A stretch of DNA of 34,887 bases from Solirubrobacter phytolaccae (GTDB lineage: Bacteria > Actinomycetota > Thermoleophilia > Solirubrobacterales > Solirubrobacteraceae), in assembly GCF_027587195.1 (NCBI RefSeq), contig NZ_JAPDDP010000081.1, forward strand, positions 1 through 34,887, given 5' to 3'. The notes beneath the pieces are model-generated. The model was given only the letters and a program-made list of their open reading frames with translations, made no database searches and had not been told where the DNA came from. Shown piece after piece: positions 22,827-30,602 of this stretch. How positions within the stretch are numbered: position 1 is the first letter of the stretch; every line of letters begins with the position of its first letter. The translations under genes were made by a program, and so were the position numbers.

Positions 22827-24071
22827 CTACGGGTTGGTGGTGGAGAGCGTGAAGGTCAGCGTCTTGGCGTAGGTGCCGGTGCGCAGCGGCTCGTTCGCGG
22901 CGATCGGCTGGGTGAACGCGATCACGGACTCCGCGTTGGAGACCGGGCCGGTCCAGGCGTTCGGGGTGATCGCGACGCCCAGCGGCGAAGCGAGCGTGAA
23001 CGTGCCGTTGGTCAGCTTGCCCGGATCGGCGACCGTCAGGGACGCGTCACCGGCGGTCGAGACGACCGTGGCCTTCGTCGAAGCGGTGTAGACCTTCTCG
23101 ACGCCCGGGGTGAAGGCGCCGAACGTGCCCGGCGTGCCCAGCGTCAGCGACAGCGTGGCGCCGACGGTGCCGCCGACCGGAGCCGGAACGTCCTTCTGCT
23201 CGCCGCGGCAGCGCCGCAGGTCGGCGGCAGCGGTCTTCGGACCGGTCAGGCCCGGCGCCGCGGCCGCGCCCAGCTGCGCCTCGAGGCGCTCCGGGAAGTT
23301 GGTGAACATGCCGTCGACGCCGTAGGAGAGCATCCGGGCGATGTCCGCGTCCGTGTTGACCGTGTACGGGTGCACGTTCAGGCACGCGGCGTGCGCGGCC
23401 GCGACGTTCGCCTGCGTCACGCCGCCGAACGACGGGCCGATGCCGACGCCGTACTCACGCACGGACTGGATGCTGGCCGCGTTGAGCGTGCCGAGGAAGA
23501 CCAGCGGCAGGCGGGCGTCCATCGCGTGGACGCGCTTGAGCGAGTCGGCGCTGAAGGACTGGATCAGGACCTGCCAGTCGTTGATCGACGCGTTGCGCAG
23601 GTCGTACTTGTCCAGGAGCGCCAGGAGCTTGGTCTCCATGTCGTCTTCGGGGTCCGGCGTCTTGGTCTCGATGTAGTAGTTGACCGTCTTGCCGTAGCGC
23701 TGGAAGACCTCTTCGAGCGTCGGGACCTTCTCGCCCGCCCACTCGGCGCCGAACCACTCGCCGGCGCTGCAGGTCTTGATCTGCGCGAGCGTCTTGGTGT
23801 CTACCGCGCCGGTGCAGTTCTCGGCCGGACCACGAACGGTGCGGTTGAGCGTGCCGTCGTGGAGGACGACGAGCACGCCGTCGCTCGTGACCTGCAGGTC
23901 CTGCTCGATGTAGTCCGCGCCGAGCGCGAGAGCGCGGTCGTAGGCGGCGAAGGTGTGCTCCGGCCGCGTGCCGGAGGCGCCTCGGTGCCCGATGTTCAGC
24001 TGGACGGCCGACGCCTGCGCGGGAGCCACGCAAGCGAGGGCGAGCAGCCCGAGGGCCAGTGTCTTCTTCAT
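22827..24071 (-). CDS. Secreted glycerophosphodiester phosphodiesterase with C-terminal beta domain
   Basis: This 414-residue exported enzyme begins with a signal peptide (MKKTLALGLLALACVAPAQASA). The GDPD domain shows IGHRGASGTRPEHTFAAYDRAL, GADYIEQDLQVTSDGVLVVLHDGTLNRT (catalytic His and metal ligands), YYIETKTP and the late GVDGMFTNFPERL. It would hydrolyse glycerophosphodiesters to glycerol 3-phosphate and an alcohol outside the cell. After residue about 295 comes an extra domain of about 115 residues (VGGTVGATLSLTLGTPGTFGAF through TGTYAKTLTFTLSTTNP), rich in Thr, Gly and Ala and probably all-beta. I recall this module at the C-terminus of other exported Solirubrobacter-like proteins, which needs checking. 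ATG 24071 is preferred because the signal peptide begins there. Confidence 0.92.
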   Translation of the reverse strand: MKKTLALGLLALACVAPAQASAVQLNIGHRGASGTRPEHTFAAYDRALALGADYIEQDLQVTSDGVLVVLHDGTLNRTVRGPAENCTGAVDTKTLAQIKTCSAGEWFGAEWAGEKVPTLEEVFQRYGKTVNYYIETKTPDPEDDMETKLLALLDKYDLRNASINDWQVLIQSFSADSLKRVHAMDARLPLVFLGTLNAASIQSVREYGVGIGPSFGGVTQANVAAAHAACLNVHPYTVNTDADIARMLSYGVDGMFTNFPERLEAQLGAAAAPGLTGPKTAAADLRRCRGEQKDVPAPVGGTVGATLSLTLGTPGTFGAFTPGVEKVYTASTKATVVSTAGDASLTVADPGKLTNGTFTLASPLGVAITPNAWTGPVSNAESVIAFTQPIAANEPLRTGTYAKTLTFTLSTTNP

Positions 24072-24097
24072 GGTCGCGCAGCCTGAGCGAAGGATCA

Positions 24098-24112
24098 GGT
24101 CAGCGTGTGACC
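24098..24112. promoter_or_regulatory. Palindrome in divergent phosphodiesterase/propeller promoter region
   Basis: GGTCA-GCGTG-TGACC is a 5-base-arm inverted repeat in the 61-base gap between two divergent secreted-protein genes. It matches GGTCA-GCGGT-TGACC upstream of egtB (13737-13751) at 13 of 15 positions, so both may be sites for the same regulator. Confidence 0.35.
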
Positions 24113-24132
24113 GGAAGGTGAAGCGTTGACGG

Positions 24133-25716
24133 ATGCCCACTCACGCAGCAAGCTGTGCGGCCGTGCTGTTCGCTGCTCGCCGACTGGTCCTCGGCCTTCT
24201 CGTCACGCTCATCGCCATCGTCGCCGTTCCCGTCGCCCAGGCGCAGGACACCGGCACCTACCGCTCCGAGCCGCTCGACTGGGGCGACGGACCCGGCACC
24301 GCCTGGGTCGACGCCAACGTCGATGGCAAGGCCGACTTCTGCCGGATCGCTGGGGACACCGGGCTGCGCTGCACGCTCGCGACCGGCCGCGGCTTCGACG
24401 CGACGGTCCAGGGCAGGCCCCGCGATCCCGGCTGGACCGCGAGCCGGACCTGGGGCGACGTGGACGGCAACGGCGCCGCGGACTTCTGCCGCCGTGTCGG
24501 CGTGCTGACCTGGCAGCGGTTCGAATGCACGTTCGCGCAAGGCGGCGCGTTCGCCTTCGCCGACGCGCTCGAACGACTCGAGTGGGGCGACATCGAAGGC
24601 ACCCAGCTCGCGGACGCCACCGGCGACGGCCGCGCGGACTACTGCCGCGTGTCGCTGCTGCGGGTGATCTGCTCGCCGTGGACGGCGACGGGCTTCGGAA
24701 GCGCGGGCTTCTCCGCGGTCGTGGACACCGGCCTCGAGGTCGGCCGCACGTGGGCCGACTACAACGCCGACGGGAAGGCCGACTTCTGCCGTGCCGCGGG
24801 CCCCGCGATCCTGTGCACGGTCTCGACCGGCACCGGGTTCGGCCTCACCTACGGCTCGCTGACCGACGAACCCGGGTACGAGTACGCCCGCACCTTCGTC
24901 GATATCAACGGCGATCGCCGGGCCGATTTCTGCCGTCGCGTCGACGCTCGCCCGAACCTGCGCGTCCGGTGCACGCTGGCCACCACGTCCGGCTTCGGCG
25001 CCGAGTTCACCTCGGCCCCCATGGAGTGGGACACGAACGACGGCGTCGCCTGGGTCGACTTCGACGCCGACGGCGACCGCGACTTCTGCCGCCCGGCCGG
25101 CACGAGCGAGGCGGACGCCCACCTCGCGTGCACGCTGTGGACGCCGACCGGGTTCGGCCGGACGATCTCGTCCGGCGCGCTCGACGTCGGCGACCCGACC
25201 GGCCGCGCCTGGGTGGACCACAACGGCGACGGCATGGCGGACTACTGCCGCCGCGTCGGGAGCGGCAGGGACACGCGCGTGGCGTGCACGACATCGCTCG
25301 GCACGGGCTTCGGACCCGTCCCCGGGCCGTCGGCACCCGCCGCTCCGGCGCCGCCGACGAGCCCGGAGCCCGCCCCCGCGCCGCCCGCCGCCCCGGCCAC
25401 GCAGAAGCCGAGGATCGCGGTCAAGGTCACCTACGGCGCGAAGGTCAGCGGCCGCTGGACGCGCATCACGCGCCTGCAGGTGAAGGAGATCCCCGCCGGC
25501 GCGACGATCAAGGCGACCTGCAAGCGCGGCTGCTCGCGCGCCTCCTACAAGCTGACCAAGAAGCGCTGGGGCATGGTCTCGCTCGAGCGCATGACGGCGA
25601 AGCGGCTGAAGGCCGGGACGACCATCCGCGTGGTGGTCAGCCGCCCCGGCAACCTCTCCGCGATCGCGACGCTCACCGTCCGCTCCGGCAAGCGCCCGAC
25701 GCTCAAGACGACCTAG
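24133..25716 (+). CDS. Secreted seven-repeat VCBS/FG-GAP-like beta-propeller protein
   Basis: This 527-residue protein has a signal peptide in a longish basic start (RRLVLGLLVTLIAIVAVPVAQAQ). Seven tandem repeats of about 55 residues follow, each with an Asp-rich calcium-binding turn and FCR/YCR: for example WVDANVDGKADFCR, WGDVDGNGAADFCR, WADYNADGKADFCR and WVDHNGDGMADYCR. Each repeat also has a second Cys about 10-20 residues on (RCTLAT, ECTFAQ, ICSPWT, LCTVST, RCTLAT, ACTLWT, ACTTSL), so one disulfide per blade is likely. Seven blades would close a propeller. A Pro/Ala linker follows, then a basic C-terminal domain of about 100 residues with a CKRGCS cysteine pair. The role may be surface binding; no catalytic motif is seen. 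Confidence 0.85.
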   Translation: MPTHAASCAAVLFAARRLVLGLLVTLIAIVAVPVAQAQDTGTYRSEPLDWGDGPGTAWVDANVDGKADFCRIAGDTGLRCTLATGRGFDATVQGRPRDPGWTASRTWGDVDGNGAADFCRRVGVLTWQRFECTFAQGGAFAFADALERLEWGDIEGTQLADATGDGRADYCRVSLLRVICSPWTATGFGSAGFSAVVDTGLEVGRTWADYNADGKADFCRAAGPAILCTVSTGTGFGLTYGSLTDEPGYEYARTFVDINGDRRADFCRRVDARPNLRVRCTLATTSGFGAEFTSAPMEWDTNDGVAWVDFDADGDRDFCRPAGTSEADAHLACTLWTPTGFGRTISSGALDVGDPTGRAWVDHNGDGMADYCRRVGSGRDTRVACTTSLGTGFGPVPGPSAPAAPAPPTSPEPAPAPPAAPATQKPRIAVKVTYGAKVSGRWTRITRLQVKEIPAGATIKATCKRGCSRASYKLTKKRWGMVSLERMTAKRLKAGTTIRVVVSRPGNLSAIATLTVRSGKRPTLKTT

Positions 25717-25728
25717 ACCTAGACCTAG
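25711..25728. repeat. Three tandem ACCTAG units supplying convergent stop codons
   Basis: ACCTAG is repeated three times. The first CTAG supplies the TAG stop of the propeller gene (25714-25716). The third, read on the other strand, supplies the TAG stop of the ABC permease (25725-25727). CTAG is normally rare in bacterial DNA. No terminator hairpin is seen between these two convergent genes. Confidence 0.5.
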
Positions 25729-26495
25729 CCCGCCCGTTCCGCCGACCGCACGCCGCGCACGGCCCAGGCGAGGAAGAGGGCGCCCAGCCCGATCGCGATC
25801 CCGAAGACCAGCAGCGGCTGGAAGTCGCTGCCCGAGATGAGGTCACGGCCGCCCTCGATCAGCGGCGTGACCGGGTTGATGTGCGCGACCGCCTCGATCC
25901 AGCCCGCGAGCAGGTCCAGCGGCACGTACACCGGCGCGAGGAACAGGATCAGGAACACCGGCAGCTGCATCACGGGGCCGGCCTGGATCGACCGCAGCCG
26001 CATCGCGACCCCCGCCGACCACATCGAGGCCGTCAGGTTCACGAGCAGCGCGAGCACCACCAGCCCGAACAGGTCGACGCCGCTGCCGTCGATCTGCATC
26101 CCGCTGATGATCGCGACGACGAAGAGCAACACCCCGACCGTCGCCGCGCGGATCATCGCGCCGAGCGCGTACCCGGCGAGGATGCCCAGCCGGCTCGGCG
26201 CGGCCAGCATCAGCCGCCGCGAGAAGCCGTTCTCGAAGTCCCCGGCGATGCCGAACCCGGTGAACACGCCGCCGAACGCCGACGCCTGCAGGAGCACGAA
26301 CACGAACTGGAACGCCGTGTAGCCCGACGGGAAGTCGAACCCCGGCACGTTGCCGACGCTCGAGAGCCCGCCCGCGAAGGCCACGAAGAAGAACAGCGGG
26401 AAGATCAGCGAGGGCAGCAGCAGCTGCGGGTTGACCGCGACCTTCTTGGTCGAGCGGTACGCCACGCCGTACGTCACGTCGAGGAAGCGCCGCAT
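25725..26495 (-). CDS. ABC-2 type permease (DrrB-like), second subunit
   Basis: This 256-residue membrane protein with about six spans belongs to the ABC-2 exporter permeases. It starts MRRFLDVTYGVAYRSTKKVAVNPQLLLPSLIFPLFFFVAFAG, as in daunorubicin-resistance (DrrB) subunits. GIAGDFENGFSRRLMLAAPSRLGILAGYALGAMIRA is the characteristic cytoplasmic loop that contacts the ATPase, and VPLDLLAGWIEAVAHINPVTPLIEGGRDLISG the late segment. ATG 26495 shares one base with the stop of the other permease (TGATG). The two permeases and the ATPase form a three-gene operon, suggesting a heterodimeric channel. Substrate is unknown; such systems export lipids, polyketides or drugs. Confidence 0.9.
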   Translation of the reverse strand: MRRFLDVTYGVAYRSTKKVAVNPQLLLPSLIFPLFFFVAFAGGLSSVGNVPGFDFPSGYTAFQFVFVLLQASAFGGVFTGFGIAGDFENGFSRRLMLAAPSRLGILAGYALGAMIRAATVGVLLFVVAIISGMQIDGSGVDLFGLVVLALLVNLTASMWSAGVAMRLRSIQAGPVMQLPVFLILFLAPVYVPLDLLAGWIEAVAHINPVTPLIEGGRDLISGSDFQPLLVFGIAIGLGALFLAWAVRGVRSAERAG

Positions 26496-27271
26496 CAGCG
26501 TGCCGCCACCCGGGTCCGCAGGGCGACGGTCGCGCCGTACACGCCCAACACCGCGATGACCGCCGCAACGCCGAACCCGAGCGCCAGCTCCTTCGCCTGC
26601 CAGCCGAAGATGATCAGCGACCGCAGGCCCTCGAACAGGTAGGAGACCGGGTTCCAGGTCGCGACGATCCGGAACCAGTCGTGCTCGATCAGGTCCCGCG
26701 GGAGCGAGCTCGAGGACAGGAAGAGGAACACGAACAGGAGCGGGAAGACGCCCTGGACGGCCTCCGGCGAGCCGGTGCGCAGCCCGATGAACGCGCCGAG
26801 CCCGGCGAACGCGAGCGCGATCAGCAGCGACAGCGCGAGCAGCACGAGCACGCCGAAGAACCCCGACGCGAAGTGCAGCCCGATGGCGAAGCCGACCCCC
26901 AGGTAGATCAGGGTGGAGACGAAGGCCACGAGCATCTCGCCCGTGAACAGGCCGAGCAGCATCGCGGCGCGCTGCATCGGTGTCAGCGCGAGCCGGTTCA
27001 GGAACCCGGTCTCGACGTCACGCGCGACGGAGCTGCCCGCGTTGATCGACGCGAACAGCGCGCCCTGGACCATCGGGAACGCGATCGCGAAGTCGAGGTA
27101 GCTGTCGGTCGGGAAGCCCGGGATCTCCGTGGCGGCGTCGAGGCCGCTCACGTTGATGCCCATCATGATCAGCGGGAACAGGATCGGGAAGATGAACAGC
27201 GCCGGCTGGCGCAGCACCTTCACGATCGAGCGGCGCGCCATCTCGTAGGTCTGGAGCGACAGCTCGTTCAT
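26495..27271 (-). CDS. ABC-2 type permease (DrrB-like), first subunit
   Basis: This 258-residue membrane protein has the same plan as its neighbour: MNELSLQTYEMARRSIVKVLRQPALFIFPILFPLIMMGINV, then the loop SSVARDVETGFLNRLALTPMQRAAMLLGLFTGEMLV and the late WFRIVATWNPVSYLFEGLRSLI. It is paralogous to the second permease. ATG 27271 overlaps the ATPase stop by four bases (ATGA). The frame is open much further upstream within the ATPase gene, but that part is antisense-like Arg/Gly-rich sequence and is not real. Confidence 0.9.
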   Translation of the reverse strand: MNELSLQTYEMARRSIVKVLRQPALFIFPILFPLIMMGINVSGLDAATEIPGFPTDSYLDFAIAFPMVQGALFASINAGSSVARDVETGFLNRLALTPMQRAAMLLGLFTGEMLVAFVSTLIYLGVGFAIGLHFASGFFGVLVLLALSLLIALAFAGLGAFIGLRTGSPEAVQGVFPLLFVFLFLSSSSLPRDLIEHDWFRIVATWNPVSYLFEGLRSLIIFGWQAKELALGFGVAAVIAVLGVYGATVALRTRVAAR

Positions 27272-28245
27272 ACGCTCGCCGGCTCCTCGGCCGCGGATAC
27301 GTCCAGCTTGCGGCCGGTCTTGGCCAGGAACACGTCGTCGAGCGACGGCTGGTGGAGCTGCAGGTCGGCGATCTTCAGGTCGGCGGCGTCGAGCGCGCGC
27401 ACGACCTCCGCCAGGTTCTCGCCGCTCTCGAGCCGCACGGCCGCGGCGCCGGGCGGCGCGGGCACGGTGGATCCGAAGCGGCTGAGCACGTCGGCGATCG
27501 CGTCCCGCTCGGCCCGGTCGACCGGCGTCGCCTCCACGGACGGGCGCCCGATCTCCGCCTTCAGGGACTCCGGCGTGCCCTCGGCGGCGATCTTGCCCTG
27601 GTCGATGATCCCGACCCGGTCGGCGAGCACGTCCGCCTCCTCCAGGTACTGGGTGGTAAGGAAGACCGTGGTGCCGTCCTCGCGCGCGAGCCGGGCGACC
27701 TCGTCCCACAGGTCGGCGCGGGAGCTCGGGTCCAGGCCGGTGGTCGGCTCGTCCAGGAACAGCACGCGCGGGCTGTGGACGAGCGCGAGCGCGAGGTCCA
27801 GCCGGCGCTTCATGCCTCCGGAGTAGCCGCCGACCTTGCGATCGGCTGCGTCGGTCAGGCCCACGCGCTCGAGCAGCTCGTCGCCGCGCCGGCGCCGGTC
27901 GCCCTTCGCGATGCCCTGCAGCGTGGTCTGCAGCCGCATGTGGTCGCGCCCGGTCAGCAGCGGGTCGAGCGCCGCCTCCTGTAGCGCAGCACCGATCGAC
28001 GCCCGCACGGCGGCGCCCTCACGTCGGATGTCGTGACCGGCGACTCTGGCGGTGCCGTCGGTCGGGGGCAGCAACGTGGTGAGCATCAGCACCGTGGTCG
28101 ACTTCCCGGCGCCGTTGGGCCCGAGGAAGCCGTAGATCTCGCCGGGCGCGACCCTCAAGTGGATTCCGTCGACGGCGCGCGGGCCGTTCTTGAACTCGCG
28201 GACAAGGCCCTCGACCTCGATGCCCGCGTTCCTCTCCTGCGACAT
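27268..28245 (-). CDS. ABC transporter ATPase (DrrA-like)
   Basis: This 325-residue cytoplasmic ATPase powers the two downstream permeases. Walker A GPNGAGKST, a Q-loop region, signature YSGGMKRRLDLALALV, Walker B VLFLDEPTTGLD, the D-loop and the switch histidine replaced by Gln in FLTTQYLEEAD are all visible; the Gln is typical of the DrrA group. The C-terminal extension of about 100 residues (GIIDQGKIAAEGTPESLKAE onward, ending DVFLAKTGRKLD) also fits DrrA-type proteins. ATG 28245 is used (MSQERNAGIEVEGLVREF); no strong ribosome site precedes it, and earlier in-frame starts are weaker. The gap to the divergent gpsA is 134 bases. Confidence 0.93.
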   Translation of the reverse strand: MSQERNAGIEVEGLVREFKNGPRAVDGIHLRVAPGEIYGFLGPNGAGKSTTVLMLTTLLPPTDGTARVAGHDIRREGAAVRASIGAALQEAALDPLLTGRDHMRLQTTLQGIAKGDRRRRGDELLERVGLTDAADRKVGGYSGGMKRRLDLALALVHSPRVLFLDEPTTGLDPSSRADLWDEVARLAREDGTTVFLTTQYLEEADVLADRVGIIDQGKIAAEGTPESLKAEIGRPSVEATPVDRAERDAIADVLSRFGSTVPAPPGAAAVRLESGENLAEVVRALDAADLKIADLQLHQPSLDDVFLAKTGRKLDVSAAEEPASV

Positions 28246-28379
28246 GGCACTGAACCGTAAAGGGCGCGGGGGCGGCGTTCCGGGAGCCAACCCCCTGGAT
28301 TTTCAGCCCCGGTTGAGCCAATATGAATGCAGGCAGTGTGAGCCGGTAACGACGCGGCGTCAGCTGGGTACCTGTCCCT
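28246..28379. promoter_or_regulatory. Divergent intergenic region between ABC operon and gpsA
   Basis: This 134-base gap contains the start regions of two divergent genes. A relatively A/T-rich patch lies at about 28296-28330 (TTTTCAG, then TTGAGCCAATATGAATG) and is the likeliest promoter area. Neither flanking start has a clear ribosome site, so one or both transcripts may be leaderless. No convincing operator palindrome was found; GACGC-G-GCGTC near 28350 is short. Confidence 0.3.
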
Positions 28380-29477
28380 ATGCCGCCTCGGCCGCAGCTC
28401 AATCTTCCCACTCCCGGCTCCCGCCGCGCCATCGTCGTCGGGGCCGGCTCGTTCGGCACGGCGGTCGCGGTGCTGCTGGCACGGGGCGGCTTCCGGACGA
28501 CGCTCCAGACCCGTTCGCCCGAGCAGGCGGCACGCCTGGAGGCCGACCGCGAGAACGTCGCCTACCTGCCCGAGGTCGCCCTGCCGCGCGAGCTGCGCGT
28601 GGAGCCGATGGCGGCGGGCCTCTCGCGCGCGGACTACGTCTTCCTCGGCGTGCCGTCGAAGGGCCTTTCCCAGGTCATCGACAACCTGCACAAGAGCGGG
28701 CTGCCGTCGCGCACGCCGGTGATCTCGATGGCGAAGGGGCTCGTGCCGCCGGACGGGCTCTCACCCACGGCGCTGCTGAACCAGGTGTGCGGGATCGACC
28801 GCGTCGGCTGCCTCGGCGGGCCCGCCCACGCGCGGGAGATGGTCACCGAGGGCGCGGGCCTCGTCGCCGCCTCCACCAACGTGCGGCTCGCCCAGCAGGT
28901 GGCGGAGGTCTTCCTGCGCGCGGGCGTCGTGTGCGAGCAGTCCAACGACCCGGTCGGCGTCGAGCTGTCGGGGATCGCCAAGAACGCGGCCGCGCTGGCC
29001 GCGGGCGCGACCGAGGCGCAGGGCCTGAACGCCGCAGGCGCCGCGGCCGGGCACATCTTCGCGGAGGTCTGGCGCTACGCCGAGCGCCAGGGCGGCAAGC
29101 CGGAGTCGATGATCGGCCTGGCGGGCACGGGCGACCTGATGGGCACGGCGCTCGCGCCGCAGTCGCGCAACCGGCGCGCCGGCGAGCTGCTCGGCCAGGG
29201 CGTGCCGGCGACCGAGATCCCCGCCCGGATCGGCCAGGCCGTCGAGGCGCTGGACATGGTCCCGCTGCTGGCGACCGCGCTGCGTCGCGCACACGTCGAC
29301 GCGCCGGTGACGACCGCGCTCCACGCCCTCATCTCGGGCGAGCTCCCGCTGGAGGAGTGGGTCAAGCGCGTGCGGGCGACGGTCCCGCCGCCCGCTTCCC
29401 GTGACTCCGCCTTCAAGCGCGCGGTGGCGCGCGTGCGCCGTCACAACGTGACGGAGTCCGTGCGCCGCTCGGACTAG
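28380..29477 (+). CDS. gpsA: NAD(P)-dependent glycerol-3-phosphate dehydrogenase
   Basis: GpsA reduces dihydroxyacetone phosphate to sn-glycerol 3-phosphate, the backbone of membrane phospholipids. The 365-residue protein has the Rossmann motif VVGAGSFGTAVAVLLA (GxGxxG at 21-26), FLGVPSKGL, SMAKGLVP, GGPAHAREM (family GPSFA variant), the catalytic-lysine region VELSGIAKNAAALAAGATEA and GLAGTGDLMGTALAPQSRNRR. It has about ten extra N-terminal residues and a basic C-terminal tail. ATG 28380 has no ribosome site. The TAG stop shares CTAG with the stop of the convergent ligase gene. GGPAHAREM in place of the usual GPS.A.E segment is a mild divergence within the family. Confidence 0.92.
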   Translation: MPPRPQLNLPTPGSRRAIVVGAGSFGTAVAVLLARGGFRTTLQTRSPEQAARLEADRENVAYLPEVALPRELRVEPMAAGLSRADYVFLGVPSKGLSQVIDNLHKSGLPSRTPVISMAKGLVPPDGLSPTALLNQVCGIDRVGCLGGPAHAREMVTEGAGLVAASTNVRLAQQVAEVFLRAGVVCEQSNDPVGVELSGIAKNAAALAAGATEAQGLNAAGAAAGHIFAEVWRYAERQGGKPESMIGLAGTGDLMGTALAPQSRNRRAGELLGQGVPATEIPARIGQAVEALDMVPLLATALRRAHVDAPVTTALHALISGELPLEEWVKRVRATVPPPASRDSAFKRAVARVRRHNVTESVRRSD

Positions 29478-30418
29478 CTCTTCAGCTGGTCCATCCCGCA
29501 CTCCTCCGGCTTCTTGTCGTCGCGCCAGCGGACGAGCTTGGTGCCGTGGCGGATGCGGTCGTTGGAGGTGTGGTCGAAGGTGATCTCGATCACGAGCTCG
29601 GGGCGCAGCTCGACCCACTCGAGGTCGCGCGCGTTGTCCCAGCGGCTCGGGTCGCCCTGGCCGCGTTCGCCCGTCTCGTAGGGCGCGAGCTTGGCCGGGA
29701 GCGTCTTCTTGTCGGCGGCCTTGATGCCCGACGTGTGCCCGACGGTGCGCAGCGTGCCGTCTGCGTCGTGCAGCCCGAGGATCAACGACCCGACCGTGCC
29801 CGGCTCCTTGCCCGGGCGCCAGCCCATGACGACGGCGTCGATCGTGCGCACGCGCTTGATCTTGGACATGCCGACGCGCTTGCCAGGCGCGTAGGGCGCG
29901 TCCTGGCGTTTGGCGATCACGCCTTCGCGGTCCTCGAGCCAGGGCTCGGCCTCCGCGGGGTCCTCCGTGGACGGGCAGAGCTGGAGCGGGTCGGAGATGA
30001 ACGCGATCAGGCGCTCACGTCGCTCCCGTTGCGGTAGCGCGAGCAGCGACTCGTCCTCGAGCGCAAGCAGGTCGAAGGCGACGAACGTCGTCGGCGTCTG
30101 CTCGGCGAGCAGGTTGATGCGCGACTCGGCCGGGTGGATCCGCTGGCCGAGCGCGTCGAAATCCTGACGCCCCTCGGCGTCGAAGAGCACGATCTCCCCG
30201 TCGAGGACGTAACGCCCCTCGGGGAAGGTCAGCTCGGGGAAGTACCGGCGCAGCGGCTTGCCGCTGCGCGACTGGAGATAGACGTCGGCGCCGTCGACGA
30301 ACGCGATGGCGCGGAATCCGTCCCACTTGGGCTCATACGCCCAACCCTCGCCGACCGGGAGCTGCTTGGCCGGACGTGCGAGCTGGGGAAGCAGCGGTGG
30401 CTTATGAGGCAGCGCCAT
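29474..30418 (-). CDS. ATP-dependent DNA ligase, LigC/short type
   Basis: This 314-residue stand-alone ligase seals DNA nicks through a lysine-AMP intermediate. Motif I is YEPKWDGFRAI with the nucleophile Lys31. RSGKPLRRYFPEL, LDGEIVLFD (motif III region), FVAFDLLAL, EGVIAKRQDAPYAPGKR (motif IV) and MSKIKRVRTIDAVVMGW (motif V) follow, then an OB-fold domain ending EITFDHTSNDRIRHGTKLVRWR. There is no NHEJ polymerase or nuclease domain, and no Ku gene is seen nearby, so a repair role like that of actinobacterial LigC is likely. ATG 30418 is used. An 18-base gap separates it from the stop of a small membrane peptide gene upstream, which is probably co-transcribed. Confidence 0.92.
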   Translation of the reverse strand: MALPHKPPLLPQLARPAKQLPVGEGWAYEPKWDGFRAIAFVDGADVYLQSRSGKPLRRYFPELTFPEGRYVLDGEIVLFDAEGRQDFDALGQRIHPAESRINLLAEQTPTTFVAFDLLALEDESLLALPQRERRERLIAFISDPLQLCPSTEDPAEAEPWLEDREGVIAKRQDAPYAPGKRVGMSKIKRVRTIDAVVMGWRPGKEPGTVGSLILGLHDADGTLRTVGHTSGIKAADKKTLPAKLAPYETGERGQGDPSRWDNARDLEWVELRPELVIEITFDHTSNDRIRHGTKLVRWRDDKKPEECGMDQLKS

Positions 30419-30436
30419 GGGCGCTGCGCACCTTAC

Positions 30437-30532
30437 TTAGGCGAGCGGAGACTCTTCGCTGAAGCCGGGACGATCCTCGGCGGCGAAGTAGCTTCCGACA
30501 GCAAAAGCGGCGATAAGAGCGATAGCGATCAT
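30437..30532 (-). CDS. Small membrane peptide (31 residues) upstream of DNA ligase
   Basis: A short ORF from ATG 30532 to TAA 30437 begins MIAIALIAAFAVGSYFAAED and ends in a polar, acidic tail (EESPLA). It has a single N-terminal hydrophobic segment of about 15 residues, so it is either a small membrane protein or a signal-like peptide. AGG lies three bases before the ATG, which is close, and a TANNNT-like GATACT lies nearby. The upstream gap to the divergent LysR gene (30533-30602) is unusually A/T-rich and probably holds both promoters. It is likely co-transcribed with the ligase gene. No family recognised. Confidence 0.4.
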   Translation of the reverse strand: MIAIALIAAFAVGSYFAAEDRPGFSEESPLA

Positions 30533-30602
30533 GCACCTAGTATCGGCGCTTGTGCACCATTGTTTTAGGCTTGTTTGACTGTGTAGTCGATAGGTTACGC
30601 CT

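Noticed and set aside
24126-26642. Plus-strand open frame of 838 codons
   Set aside because: Frame-shifted reading of the propeller gene continuing antisense through the ABC permease; no domain and strong Arg/Gly/Asp bias.
26495-27709. N-terminal extension of the first ABC permease into the ATPase gene
   Set aside because: The added part is low-complexity Arg/Gly sequence overlapping the ATPase in another frame; the ATG at 27271 overlaps the ATPase stop as expected for coupling.
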